A stretch of DNA of 62,464 nucleotides from NCBI GenBank assembly GCA_022770365.1, contig JALEHU010000008.1, positions 1 to 62,464 on the forward strand, in the 5' to 3' direction. Position numbers and translations under genes: made by a program. This DNA comes from Blautia sp. GTDB taxonomy: Bacteria; Bacillota; Clostridia; Lachnospirales; Lachnospiraceae. This document shows positions 52,495 through 61,152 of this stretch, in pieces. The notes under the pieces were generated by a model, which was not told the DNA's origin, ran no database searches, and worked only from the letters and a program-made list of their open reading frames with translations. Within the stretch, counting starts at the first letter, position 1; the number at the start of each line of letters is the position of its first letter.

Positions 52495-54053
52495 TGTAAA
52501 ATTTTCTCCCTGTATTCAGACGGGGAAAGTCCACTGTATTTTTTGAAGCTTTTCCCGAAATAGTTGCCATCGCTGTAGCCGACTCTGGAGGAAATTTCCG
52601 TGATCTTGTAACGGGAATCTCCCAGGAGCTGTTTGGCGCGTTCCATACGGTATTCCGTCAGATACTGATTCAGGGTCTGGCCTGTCTCGTTTTTGAAAAA
52701 GGTACATACATAAGATGTGGACAGGAATACATGTGTACTGATATCTTTGACGGACAGGGTTTCGTTCATATAGTTCTTGCTGATGTAATCCTTGATGAGG
52801 AAAATGGTGGGGTTTTCTTCTGAAGCATTTCGGGCATCCTGAAAAAACTTTTCCACTTTTTCATCCAGTACATGATGCAGTTCACAGAAAGAAAAACACT
52901 GCTCCATGGTATCAGAAATATTTTCATGTACGGAAGAGGCAGAGTCAGTCAGTTTTCTTTGCCTGCGCGCATCCTCAAGAGTAAGAAATAATTTGTAATA
53001 CAGATCCTTCACCTGATTGGGCAAAAGGGTGTGGTTTCTGCTGAAATGCCCTTCCAGAGAATGAAGAAGGTTTTTGACCGCGCTGTAATCCATGGATGTG
53101 AGCGCTTCAGCAAGAGCGGCTTCCGGTACCTGCTGGTGTGGTTCCTCCGGATATTCCGGTGTTTCCGAGAGAATTTCGGAAGTAAGTACCGTATTTTCGG
53201 GAAAGAAAAAGCTGCTCTGAAGCAGTATGACCGCAGATTCATAGGACTGATATGCTCTGGAAATTCCGGGAAATGTATCTCCTGCTGCGATGAAGTGCCT
53301 GCCCAGGAGATTATGTCGGCTGTTCAGGAATTCGCCGACTTCCTTTATTACTGCAGGAGAGGGGGAGGCAGCGCCGTAGAGGAAATATACCAGATACTGA
53401 ACACGCTTTTCTGCATAGATACAGTTCATATGCCGCGATTTAAGAAAACTGTTCAATTCCTGGCATATGTCGCTGACAGAAGACTGTGCCGGTTCCAGAG
53501 ACATATCGTGCTTTACAATAAAGGCAGTGAAATAAGTTCCGGATGTCATGGGCAGAGAAAGGTCCCTGCAAAGCTGCACAAGGGCTTCATTATTTGCGTC
53601 AAATGGGATGGTAAGATGAAGCGCCAGCCTGGAAGCGGTTGCAATGGAGTGCATGGTTTCCGCTCTGCGAGAATGGACTTTATGGAGGTACAGCTCTCGT
53701 GCTTCTGCGACAGCCTCGCGGATTTCCTGGGGATCCAGAGGCTTTTCGATATAATTTACAGCTTTCAGCTTGATGGCTGCCTTGAGATATTCTTTATCGG
53801 AATATCCGCTCATAAAAATAGATACCGTATCCGGCAGAATACGTTCGATCTGCTCAAGCATGGTAATTCCGTCCATGCGCGGCATACGCACATCACAGAG
53901 AATGATCTCCGGCTGATAAAGGCGGGCGGCTTCAAGACCGTGAACACCGTCATCAGCCTGGAGGACTTCATCAATTCCCAGAGTATTCCACTCTATAGAA
54001 GAAATAACACCGGTGCGTGTCAGCTCCTCATCGTCTACAATCAGTAATTTCAT
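52491..54053 (-). CDS. YesN-type response regulator with AraC output domain (second system)
   Basis: A 520-residue regulator. Receiver domain 1-120 with VDDE and phospho-acceptor Asp54 in LCDVRMP, conserved Lys in YIEKPLD; long middle region; AraC helix-turn-helix pair at about 420-520 (SYVCTFFKNETGQTLNQYL, YFGKSFKKYSGLSPSEY). The ATG at 54053 has AAAGGAG seven bases upstream; the longer frame from 54098 adds unrelated residues. It is divergent from a rhamnose-type ABC importer, its probable target. Confidence 0.93.
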   Translation of the reverse strand: MKLLIVDDEELTRTGVISSIEWNTLGIDEVLQADDGVHGLEAARLYQPEIILCDVRMPRMDGITMLEQIERILPDTVSIFMSGYSDKEYLKAAIKLKAVNYIEKPLDPQEIREAVAEARELYLHKVHSRRAETMHSIATASRLALHLTIPFDANNEALVQLCRDLSLPMTSGTYFTAFIVKHDMSLEPAQSSVSDICQELNSFLKSRHMNCIYAEKRVQYLVYFLYGAASPSPAVIKEVGEFLNSRHNLLGRHFIAAGDTFPGISRAYQSYESAVILLQSSFFFPENTVLTSEILSETPEYPEEPHQQVPEAALAEALTSMDYSAVKNLLHSLEGHFSRNHTLLPNQVKDLYYKLFLTLEDARRQRKLTDSASSVHENISDTMEQCFSFCELHHVLDEKVEKFFQDARNASEENPTIFLIKDYISKNYMNETLSVKDISTHVFLSTSYVCTFFKNETGQTLNQYLTEYRMERAKQLLGDSRYKITEISSRVGYSDGNYFGKSFKKYSGLSPSEYREKILQ

Positions 54054-54126
54054 TGATTTCTCCTTTAAGTCAGTACAGGATCTTTTGTGTTCCAGCAATT
54101 GTTATTGTAGTAAATATCTATAGACT

Positions 54127-54135
54127 ATTCTAGCA
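54127..54135 (-). promoter_or_regulatory. Extended -10 promoter of the second YesN/YesM operon
   Basis: On the minus strand the sequence reads TGCTAGAAT, an extended -10 element (TG-N-TAGAAT), 74 bases upstream of the regulator start. No convincing -35 box is present. Confidence 0.45.
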
Positions 54136-54233
54136 TAAACTGCCTATAAATTCGAGAAAATCCTGAGATGTTTTGTGCAGAAAGGGAAAAAAATTTTACC
54201 CTGATTCAAAAAATATTCCCGTTTAAAAAAAAA

Positions 54234-54248
54234 TTTACCAATGGTAAA
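54234..54248. promoter_or_regulatory. TTTACCA-A-TGGTAAA palindrome at the importer promoter
   Basis: A seven-base inverted repeat overlaps the best -10-like sequence (TAAAAT, 54245-54250) of the importer operon. A second TTTTACC half site lies 39 bases upstream (54194-54200). Together they may be binding sites for the divergent AraC-type response regulator. Confidence 0.5.
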
Positions 54249-54294
54249 ATAAAAACATATCAAACAACAAGTAAACAAGGGAGGAGAAAGAGCC

Positions 54295-55809
54295 GTGTCT
54301 GAATATGTTCTTGAGTTAAAAGGCATCACCAAGATTTTTCCGGGCGTTAAGGCACTGAACAATGTACAGTTCCAGCTGAAACCCGGTGAAGTCCATGCGC
54401 TTATGGGCGAAAATGGTGCCGGCAAATCTACCTTTATCAAGGTAATTACCGGTGTACATAAGGCTGAAGAAGGCGAAATGTTCCTGTACGGACAGAAAGT
54501 GGATTTCAAAGGACCTAAGGATGCACAGGCAGCAGGTATAGCAGCCGTGTATCAGCATCCGACATCTTATCCGCATCTGACTGTGGCAGAGAATATTTTT
54601 ATGGGCCACGAGATCATCAAGCACAAAATGATCCAGTGGAAAGCCATGAATGAGGAAGCAAACAAAGTTCTGAAGGAATTAAATGCGGATTTTACAGCGA
54701 CAGCAGAAATGGGTACATTAAGTGTGGCTCAGCAGCAGATGGTAGAAATTGCAAAAGCACTTTCTACTCATGCGAAGATCATCATTCTGGATGAGCCTAC
54801 AGCAGCTCTTACCAGAAGAGAATCTGAAGAATTGTACCGTATTGTTGATAAATTAAAAGCAGATGGAGTTTCTATTATTTTCATTTCCCACCGTTTCGAG
54901 GATATGTACCGCCTGGCAAGCAGAGTTACGGTATTCCGTGATTCACAGTACATCGGAACCTATGATGTGAATGGAATTACCAATGCAGATCTGATCAAAG
55001 CCATGGTTGGCCGTGAGATCAAGGATCTCTTCCCGAAACCGGAAGTAAAAATCGGCAAGGAAATGCTGAGAATTGAAAATCTTTCCAGAACCGGTTTCTA
55101 TAAGAATGTATCCTTCGAAGTTCATGCGGGCGAAATTGTCGGACTGACTGGTCTGGTTGGCGCCGGCCGCACGGAAGTTGTAGAGAGTGTCTGCGGAATT
55201 ACAAAAGCAGACAAAGGTAAAGTATATCTGGAAGGACAGGAAGTAGATATCAAACAGCCGTCTGACGCAATGGATAAAGGTATTATCCTTCTTCCGGAAG
55301 ACCGTCAGAAAGAAGGTCTGATCATGAGCTGGGGACTCGGAAGAAATGTAACTCTTCCTACCATCAGCAAATATGCAAAGAATGGAATCAATGACGAAAA
55401 GACAGAACGTGATCTTGCAAAGAAACTTCTTGAAGAAGTTGATACAAAGGCAGTGGATATTTTCCAGCCTGCAAGTTCTCTTTCCGGCGGTAACCAGCAG
55501 AAGGTGGTTGTTGCAAAGGCATTGAGCCAGGAAATGAAAGTTGTTATCATGGATGAGCCGACCAAGGGTGTTGATGTAGGTGCCAAAGCTGAAATCTATG
55601 CGATCATGGGCGATCTTGCACTGAAGGGCTATGCGATCATCCTGATTTCTTCCGAAATGCCGGAAATCCTTGGAATGGCTGACAGAATTATTGTTATGTG
55701 CAACGGCCGCAAGACCGGTGAACTGAACCGGGATGAAGCGACTCAGGAGAGAATCCTTGAGCTTGCGATGGAAAAAAGCGGACACGCAGGAGAGGGGGCT
55801 GCTAAATAA
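54295..55809 (+). CDS. Sugar ABC transporter ATPase (RbsA type, rhamnose importer-like)
   Basis: A 504-residue protein with two ABC domains. Domain 1: Walker A GENGAGKST, signature LSVAQQQM, Walker B IILDEPTAAL. Domain 2: degenerate Walker A GLVGAGRTE, signature LSGGNQQK, Walker B VIMDEPTKGVD. It starts at a GTG with GGGAGGAG upstream. Its stop overlaps the first permease start by one base. The association with a RhaS-like binding protein suggests a rhamnose or related deoxysugar as substrate. Confidence 0.92.
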   Translation: MSEYVLELKGITKIFPGVKALNNVQFQLKPGEVHALMGENGAGKSTFIKVITGVHKAEEGEMFLYGQKVDFKGPKDAQAAGIAAVYQHPTSYPHLTVAENIFMGHEIIKHKMIQWKAMNEEANKVLKELNADFTATAEMGTLSVAQQQMVEIAKALSTHAKIIILDEPTAALTRRESEELYRIVDKLKADGVSIIFISHRFEDMYRLASRVTVFRDSQYIGTYDVNGITNADLIKAMVGREIKDLFPKPEVKIGKEMLRIENLSRTGFYKNVSFEVHAGEIVGLTGLVGAGRTEVVESVCGITKADKGKVYLEGQEVDIKQPSDAMDKGIILLPEDRQKEGLIMSWGLGRNVTLPTISKYAKNGINDEKTERDLAKKLLEEVDTKAVDIFQPASSLSGGNQQKVVVAKALSQEMKVVIMDEPTKGVDVGAKAEIYAIMGDLALKGYAIILISSEMPEILGMADRIIVMCNGRKTGELNRDEATQERILELAMEKSGHAGEGAAK

Positions 55810-56801
55810 TGGAAAAGAAATCCTTAGTGAAAAAAATTACAGGCTCCCGTGAGGCGCTGCTTGCAATAATCTTACTGATCCTTTTTGCGGTTGTTACAGT
55901 GATCAGTCCATCTTTTCTGACTCCCAGATCACTGATGGATATGCTGAAAAACAACGCAGTGACAATGGTTATGGCATTGGGTATGCTTTGTGTCATGCTG
56001 ATTGGCGGTATTGATATTTCCATCATGTCCACACTGGCATTATCCGGTATGTCGATTGGTATGCTGCTGAAATATGAAAAGATTTCCAGCCCGCTGCTTG
56101 CCTTCCTGATCGCAATTGCGATCGGTGTAGCCTGCGGATTCCTGGTAGGTCTTGTTATTTCAAGAGCAGATGTACCTCCGATTATTGCAACGATGGGCTT
56201 TATGTATGTTTTCCGTGCAATGGGCTACCTTGTCTCTAACGGAGGTGAGTGGGCAGGTGCTGCTGCACTTGGAACCTTCAAGGATTTTGCAACAACAAAA
56301 CTTCTTGGAATCAACTGTGTTATCTGGGTGATCATTGTCTGCTATGTATTTTTCTTCTGGTTTATGAAATGGACAAGAACAGGCCGTAAGATTTATGCGG
56401 TAGGAAGCAATCCCAGCGCAGCAGAGGTTTCCGGTATCAATGTAAAGAATATCAAACTTCTGGTATATATGATCATGGGACTCCTTGCCGGTCTGGGCGG
56501 AGCTCTTCAGGTTTCCATTTATGCATCTGCCATGCCTGATATGCAGCAGGGCGGTGAAATGGACGTTATTGCAGCCTGCGTTATCGGCGGTGTAAGTATG
56601 AGCGGCGGCCGCGGAAGTGTAATCGGAGCACTGTTCGGTTCTCTGATCCTGGCAACGATCGCAAAAGCTCTTCCGCTGGTTGGAATCGATGCACTGGCTC
56701 AGAATACCATTAAGGGTGTCCTGATTCTGGTGGTTGTAGTAGTCAACGTTGTTCTTCAGCGTGTGGCTGACAGAAATGCATTAAAAGGAAGGGAGATGTA
56801 A
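55809..56801 (+). CDS. Sugar ABC transporter permease (rhamnose-type, first)
   Basis: A 330-residue permease of the RbsC family with about nine helices. Family segments: ALGMLCVMLIGGIDISIMS near residue 60 and IGGVSMSGGRGSVIGALFG near 258. It is translationally coupled to the ATPase and is followed two bases later by the second permease. Like RhaP/RhaQ and LsrC/LsrD importers, two different permeases are used. Confidence 0.9.
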   Translation: MEKKSLVKKITGSREALLAIILLILFAVVTVISPSFLTPRSLMDMLKNNAVTMVMALGMLCVMLIGGIDISIMSTLALSGMSIGMLLKYEKISSPLLAFLIAIAIGVACGFLVGLVISRADVPPIIATMGFMYVFRAMGYLVSNGGEWAGAAALGTFKDFATTKLLGINCVIWVIIVCYVFFFWFMKWTRTGRKIYAVGSNPSAAEVSGINVKNIKLLVYMIMGLLAGLGGALQVSIYASAMPDMQQGGEMDVIAACVIGGVSMSGGRGSVIGALFGSLILATIAKALPLVGIDALAQNTIKGVLILVVVVVNVVLQRVADRNALKGREM

Positions 56802-56803
56802 TC

Positions 56804-57808
56804 ATGGCTGGAAAATCTGGAAGAAGTATCAATAATGTACCGGAGAGTTCTTTGAAACGGGCGTTTCTCAGCTGGGAAGGCATTCTTCTCGTCCTGTTTG
56901 TAGTAATTAATATTTTTTGTGCATGCTACTCAGAATACTATAATCTGAACAGCCTGCTACGTCAGATGCCGGTTTATCTTGCAGAAGTATTTCTTATGCT
57001 TCCCATGGCGTATATCCTGGTTTTGGGCGAAATCGATATTTCCGTAGGTTCTATCGTATGTCTTTCTGCTACCATGAGCTGTATTGTCTGCAACACAGGT
57101 GCTCCGTTTATCGTAGTTATTATCACTGCACTTGTTGTAGGTACTCTGTGCGGTGCTGTAAACGGTTTTATCCTTACAAAGTTTACCGAACTTCCGCCAA
57201 TGATCGTAACACTGGCAACACAGATTATTTTCCGCGGTATTGCAGAAATCATTCTTGGAAGCGGCGGCAGTATTTCCGCATCCAATACAGACGGTTTCCG
57301 TATGCTGGCCGGCAAAGTTGGCAGCGTACCGTATATTCTGTTCCTGGTACTGATCCTTGCAGTGATTTTTGCAGTGATCCTCGGCAAGAGTACTTTCGGA
57401 CGCCGTGTATATGCAATTGGGACAAATCGTCTGACAGCATATTATTCCGGCATCCATGTACAGAAAATTCGCATGATTATTTACACAATTATGGGAACTG
57501 TATCTGGACTTTGTGCTCTGTTTATAGTATCATCTTCTTATGGAGCAAATACGACAACAGGAAACGGGTTTGAAATGGACGCCATCGCAATGGCAGTATT
57601 CGGCGGCATTTCTTCTACAGGCGGTAAAGGTAACCTTGCAGGCGGTGTGATTTCCGCATTCATCATTGTATGTCTTCGTGTAGGTCTTGGCCAGAAGAAC
57701 GTGCATGCACAGGTAATCCTTCTGATCCTCGGTGTACTTCTGATCTGTGCAGTAGCACTTCCGAATGTTGTAAAACAGATTCAGAGAACCATGAAGACCA
57801 GAAAATAA
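56804..57808 (+). CDS. Sugar ABC transporter permease (rhamnose-type, second)
   Basis: A 334-residue RbsC-family permease with a hydrophilic N terminus (1-25), then VFLMLPMAYILVLGEIDISVGSI near residue 62 and FGGISSTGGKGNLAGGVISAF near 266. It completes the membrane part of the importer. The 74-base gap to the binding-protein gene contains a stem-loop (57821-57847). Confidence 0.9.
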   Translation: MAGKSGRSINNVPESSLKRAFLSWEGILLVLFVVINIFCACYSEYYNLNSLLRQMPVYLAEVFLMLPMAYILVLGEIDISVGSIVCLSATMSCIVCNTGAPFIVVIITALVVGTLCGAVNGFILTKFTELPPMIVTLATQIIFRGIAEIILGSGGSISASNTDGFRMLAGKVGSVPYILFLVLILAVIFAVILGKSTFGRRVYAIGTNRLTAYYSGIHVQKIRMIIYTIMGTVSGLCALFIVSSSYGANTTTGNGFEMDAIAMAVFGGISSTGGKGNLAGGVISAFIIVCLRVGLGQKNVHAQVILLILGVLLICAVALPNVVKQIQRTMKTRK

Positions 57809-57820
57809 TAATCACGTTGT

Positions 57821-57847
57821 TAGCTGCTTTTGACATATGAGCAGTTA
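57821..57847 (+). other. Intercistronic stem-loop between permease and binding-protein genes
   Basis: TAGCTGCT pairs with AGCAGTTA (eight pairs, one G-U) around an 11-base loop. It has no T run. Such structures between permease and binding-protein genes often shield the downstream mRNA and raise binding-protein expression. Confidence 0.5.
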
Positions 57848-57882
57848 CAAAATAAAACTATATATCCAAGGGAGGACTAAAA

Positions 57883-58905
57883 ATGAACAAAAAAGTATTA
57901 AGCGCAATTCTCTGTGGAACCATGATCGTTGGTGCAGCTTGCCCGGTATTCGCAGGCACAGCAGACGGAAAGAAGATCGCACTGGTTGGTAAATCTGCCG
58001 GCAACGCGTTCTTCGAAATTGCAGCAGCTTCTTTCAAAGAGGCAGCAGAAGCTGAAGGTGCTACAGTAGACGTAGTTTATCCTGAGACAGCTACAGCAGA
58101 CGCTCAGATCAAGGTTCTTGACAACCTGATCTCCCAGCAGCCGGATGCTATCTGCATCGCTGCGAACGACGTCAACGCTCTTCAGGCAAAACTGGAAGAA
58201 GCTATGGCAGAAGGTATCAAAGTATCTTCCTTCGACTCCGCTCCGAATAAAGACAGCCGTCAGGTATTCGTAAACCAGGCTGGTACTGTTGCTGTTGGAC
58301 AGGCTCTTATGGATGCAGTTCTTGATATCGCCGGCGGAGAAGGACAGTGGGCAATCCTTTCTGCTACATCTCAGGCAGCTAACCAGAATGCATGGATCGA
58401 CGCTATGAAGACCATCATGGAAGGCGATGAGAAATACAGCGGACTGGAACTGGTTGAAGTTGCTTATGGTGATGACGAGCCACAGAAATCCACAGACCAG
58501 ACTGCAGCTCTTCTTGAGAAATATCCGGATCTGAAAGTGATCTGCGCACCGACAACTGTTGGTATCGCAGCAGCAGCGAAATATCTTCAGGACAATGGTT
58601 CCGCATGCAAACTGACCGGTCTTGGACTTCCGTCCGAAATGATCGAGTACACAGGTGCTGATGATGAGCATTCCTGCCCGTACTTCTACCTGTGGGATAT
58701 GCAGGGCCTTGGAAAACTGAGCGCTTATGCAACTATTGCTCTTGTTAATGATGAAATCACAGGTGCTCTGGATGAGACCTTTACAGCTAGTGACCTTGGT
58801 GAATATACCATTACCGAAGCTGATGACGGCGGTACAGAAATCGTTCTTGGTCTTCCTCTGCAGTTCAATTCCGATAACATCGAAGAAATGGCAAAATTGT
58901 ACTAA
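57883..58905 (+). CDS. Substrate-binding protein, RhaS (rhamnose) type
   Basis: The 340-residue protein has a signal peptide (1-25; possible cleavage after VFA, or a poor lipobox at GAAC) and a type I binding fold: GKSAGNAFFEIAAASFKEAAE, SFDSAPNKDSRQVFVNQAG and the C-terminal PLQFNSDNIEEMAKLY, similar to the end of RhaS-type rhamnose-binding proteins. GGGAGG precedes the ATG, and a terminator follows at 58942. Rhamnose is the best guess given rhaBA in the window, but AI-2/Lsr-like or other deoxysugars cannot be excluded. Confidence 0.87.
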   Translation: MNKKVLSAILCGTMIVGAACPVFAGTADGKKIALVGKSAGNAFFEIAAASFKEAAEAEGATVDVVYPETATADAQIKVLDNLISQQPDAICIAANDVNALQAKLEEAMAEGIKVSSFDSAPNKDSRQVFVNQAGTVAVGQALMDAVLDIAGGEGQWAILSATSQAANQNAWIDAMKTIMEGDEKYSGLELVEVAYGDDEPQKSTDQTAALLEKYPDLKVICAPTTVGIAAAAKYLQDNGSACKLTGLGLPSEMIEYTGADDEHSCPYFYLWDMQGLGKLSAYATIALVNDEITGALDETFTASDLGEYTITEADDGGTEIVLGLPLQFNSDNIEEMAKLY

Positions 58906-58941
58906 GATTTGCTGAAGTACACAATCATGTAAGAACACTTT

Positions 58942-58973
58942 GGAGCGGAACCTTTATGGTTCCGCTCCGTTGT
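58942..58973 (+). terminator. Terminator after the rhamnose-type importer
   Basis: GGAGCGGAACC and GGTTCCGCTCC form a perfect 11-base stem with a TTTAT loop, followed by GTTGTT. Confidence 0.82.
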
Positions 58974-59025
58974 TCATGTCTGTCGGGACAGACATCACTA
59001 TGACGGAAGCAGGCAGGAAACCACT

Positions 59026-60009
59026 ATGCAGCAGGAATTATTGGATCATTTGAGGAAAATAACGGAAGAAGAACGGCGAATTCTGGACGGTGTAGGAGAA
59101 GTAGATAAAGATCTTTATACATCAGGTAAGGATTTTACGGTAGACAGCAGAAAAATGCTGGAAGAGGGGAAACTGATCGCGGTACGGACGCATACCCGAT
59201 TTGTACATTTTCCTGCGCACAGACATAATTTTATCGAGGTTCTCTATGTCTGTGAGGGGCATCTGACGAATATCATTGACGGAAAACAGGTAGTAGTCAG
59301 AAAAGGCGAACTTTTGTTTTTGAATCAGTTTACCAGACATGAAATCCTCCCGGCAGGAGAAAGTGACATTGTCATTAACTTCATGGTGCTTCCGGAATTT
59401 TTTGATGTTGCGTATTCAATGGCCGGCAGCAATAATGTTCTTGCGGATTTCCTTGTAAATGTTCTGAGGCAGGATGAGGAACGGGGGGAATATCTACATT
59501 TCAAAGTATCTGAGGTCCTTCAGATCCAGAATCTTCTGGAGAATATCATCTATTCTCTTGTGACCGGCAGAGGTGACCAGAGCCGTATCAATCAGACAAC
59601 CATGGGACTGATTTTTCTCTATCTTCTGGATTCTGTCCAGTATGTGGAAATGCGTGTGCCCAATCAGTATGAGAATATGATCATGATGACAACGCTGGAC
59701 TATATTGAACAGCAGTACAGAACAGCGACGCTTACGGAACTGTGTGAAAAGCTTCATCTTCCCATGCATATGCTCAGTAAGATGATCAAGAAATCCACAG
59801 GTTTTAATTTTAAGGAGCTGCTCCAGCGCAAACGGCTGAATAAGGCAGCGGAACTGATGTGCGACACAGACCTTCCGGTGAATGATATCATAGCTGCTGT
59901 AGGATACGAAAACAACAGTTATTTTCACCGGGTGTTTAAAGAACGATATCATATGACTCCCCGTGCGTTCCGTATAAAAAATATGCAGGAATCCCGGGTG
60001 AGATTATAG
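59026..60009 (+). CDS. AraC-family regulator with cupin domain (RhaR/RhaS type)
   Basis: A 327-residue regulator. An N-terminal leader is followed by a cupin sugar-binding domain (about 60-135, with FPAHRHNFIEVLYVCEG and FTRHEILPAG), a helical linker and AraC helix-turn-helix pair (about 225-322, ending YFHRVFKERYHMTPRAFR). It lies directly downstream of the rhamnose-type importer in the same direction but beyond a terminator. Rhamnose-responsive control of the rha and importer genes is a reasonable inference. GCAGGAAA precedes the ATG. Confidence 0.88.
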   Translation: MQQELLDHLRKITEEERRILDGVGEVDKDLYTSGKDFTVDSRKMLEEGKLIAVRTHTRFVHFPAHRHNFIEVLYVCEGHLTNIIDGKQVVVRKGELLFLNQFTRHEILPAGESDIVINFMVLPEFFDVAYSMAGSNNVLADFLVNVLRQDEERGEYLHFKVSEVLQIQNLLENIIYSLVTGRGDQSRINQTTMGLIFLYLLDSVQYVEMRVPNQYENMIMMTTLDYIEQQYRTATLTELCEKLHLPMHMLSKMIKKSTGFNFKELLQRKRLNKAAELMCDTDLPVNDIIAAVGYENNSYFHRVFKERYHMTPRAFRIKNMQESRVRL

Positions 60010-60014
60010 AAAAA

Positions 60015-60049
60015 CTCCCTTTCACGGCAGAGCCGGAAAGGGAGCTTTT
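60015..60049 (+). terminator. Terminator after the AraC/cupin regulator
   Basis: CTCCCTTTC and GAAAGGGAG form the stem, with CGGC/GCCG pairing inside the loop, followed by CTTTTC. Downstream to 60282 the sequence is AT-rich without a gene; it contains a short palindrome AGTTTTTAT-A-ATAAAAACT at 60162-60180. Confidence 0.82.
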
Positions 60050-60282
60050 CTAGTTTTTATTTTAATCATTAGAAGGCAGAGATCAGAATCTCCAGAATCA
60101 GGTGCGCTGCAGTGAATGTAACGCTGGAATGTTTATTATGGTATCTTTAGTTTCAATCTTTAGTTTTTATAATAAAAACTGTAGTCATTGTATCATGTTT
60201 TAAGAATATTTTAAATATTCTAAATTACACAAAAATTCAACACCATATTTGTACAAATAAATGAAAATTCAGCCTTAAAAAA

Positions 60283-60960
60283 TCAAATATCGTGGAATTT
60301 TCCAATCTTATTCTTAATATTCTGCATTTCATTATCCATATTAATGACAGCAACTGCACATTCCATCAATTCTTTACTGACTTCTTCATATCCATCCATC
60401 TGCTCAATTCCCTTTTTGTACCGGAGCTGATGCTCCAGAGTCGCCCAGAAATCCATTCCATTGGTACGGATCTGGATTTCCACTTTCATCGGAGTTTTGC
60501 CCCTGGAGAAAAAAACAGGAATTTCGATGATCATGTGATAACTGCGGTAGCCGTTTGGTTTGGGATTTTTGATGTAATCTTTTACCTGGAGAACCGTGAT
60601 ATCATCCTGACTTGCTAAAAGATCCGCAATGGTGTAAATATCATCCACAAAAGCGCATACTACGCGGATACCGGCTACATCATGAAGCTGCGTGACGATG
60701 TTGTCGGGAGTAAATTCGCACCCGAGTTTCTGGAGTTTACGGTAAATACTTTCCGGTTTTTTGATGCGTGTTTTAATAAACGAAATGGGATTACGCTGAT
60801 TTTCTACAGAAAATTCATCATCGAGAACTTCAAGCTTGGTCCGCACTTCGCGGATCGCGCACCGGTACATCATCATCAGATCGTTGAATTTAGCCGTATT
60901 GTTGATAAATTTCTGAGGGTCTGAGGTGTCAAGCCATGGTTTTGTATCTTTTGTTGCCAT
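60283..60960 (-). CDS. Small alarmone synthetase (RelP/RelQ-type GTP pyrophosphokinase)
   Basis: A 225-residue cytoplasmic protein holding only the RelA/SpoT synthetase domain, which makes (p)ppGpp from ATP and GTP/GDP. Conserved segments are FIKTRIKKPESIYRKL (about residue 60), LHDVAGIRVVCAF (about 92), KPNGYRSYHMII and VEIQIRTNGMDFWATLEHQLRYK (about 158-182), which includes the catalytic glutamate. No HD hydrolase, TGS or ACT domain is present. AAAGGAC precedes the ATG. It is a single gene on the minus strand, unrelated to its sugar-gene neighbours. Confidence 0.92.
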   Translation of the reverse strand: MATKDTKPWLDTSDPQKFINNTAKFNDLMMMYRCAIREVRTKLEVLDDEFSVENQRNPISFIKTRIKKPESIYRKLQKLGCEFTPDNIVTQLHDVAGIRVVCAFVDDIYTIADLLASQDDITVLQVKDYIKNPKPNGYRSYHMIIEIPVFFSRGKTPMKVEIQIRTNGMDFWATLEHQLRYKKGIEQMDGYEEVSKELMECAVAVINMDNEMQNIKNKIGKFHDI

Positions 60961-61085
60961 AAATGTTTGTCCTTTCGTTAGAGATTCCGTGATCGACGAG
61001 CCTGACTCTGTTCCGGAACTTTTTCCATGGAGTCAGTATTGATTGTTTCATTATAAACCAAAAAAAGAAAATTATCAAATTTCTA

Positions 61086-61114
61086 TTGTAAATCTTTTTT
61101 TGTGAGGGTATGAT
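61086..61114 (+). promoter_or_regulatory. Promoter of the MBL-fold gene
   Basis: TTGTAA (61086-61091), 17 bases, TATGAT (61109-61114). The expected start near 61121 lies downstream of the first in-frame ATG at 61117 and so supports the ATG at 61153 as the true start. Confidence 0.6.
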
Positions 61115-61152
61115 AGATGGGAAGGGATTTTTGTGAAAGGGGAGTAAGTCGC

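Noticed and set aside
53031-54047. Plus-strand open frame (338 codons) opposite the second YesN regulator
   Set aside because: Shadow of the receiver and middle domains of the minus-strand regulator; no ribosome site.
57898-58938. Long minus-strand open frame (346 codons) opposite the RhaS-type binding protein
   Set aside because: Antisense shadow caused by codon use; the plus-strand gene has a signal peptide, ribosome site and family similarity.
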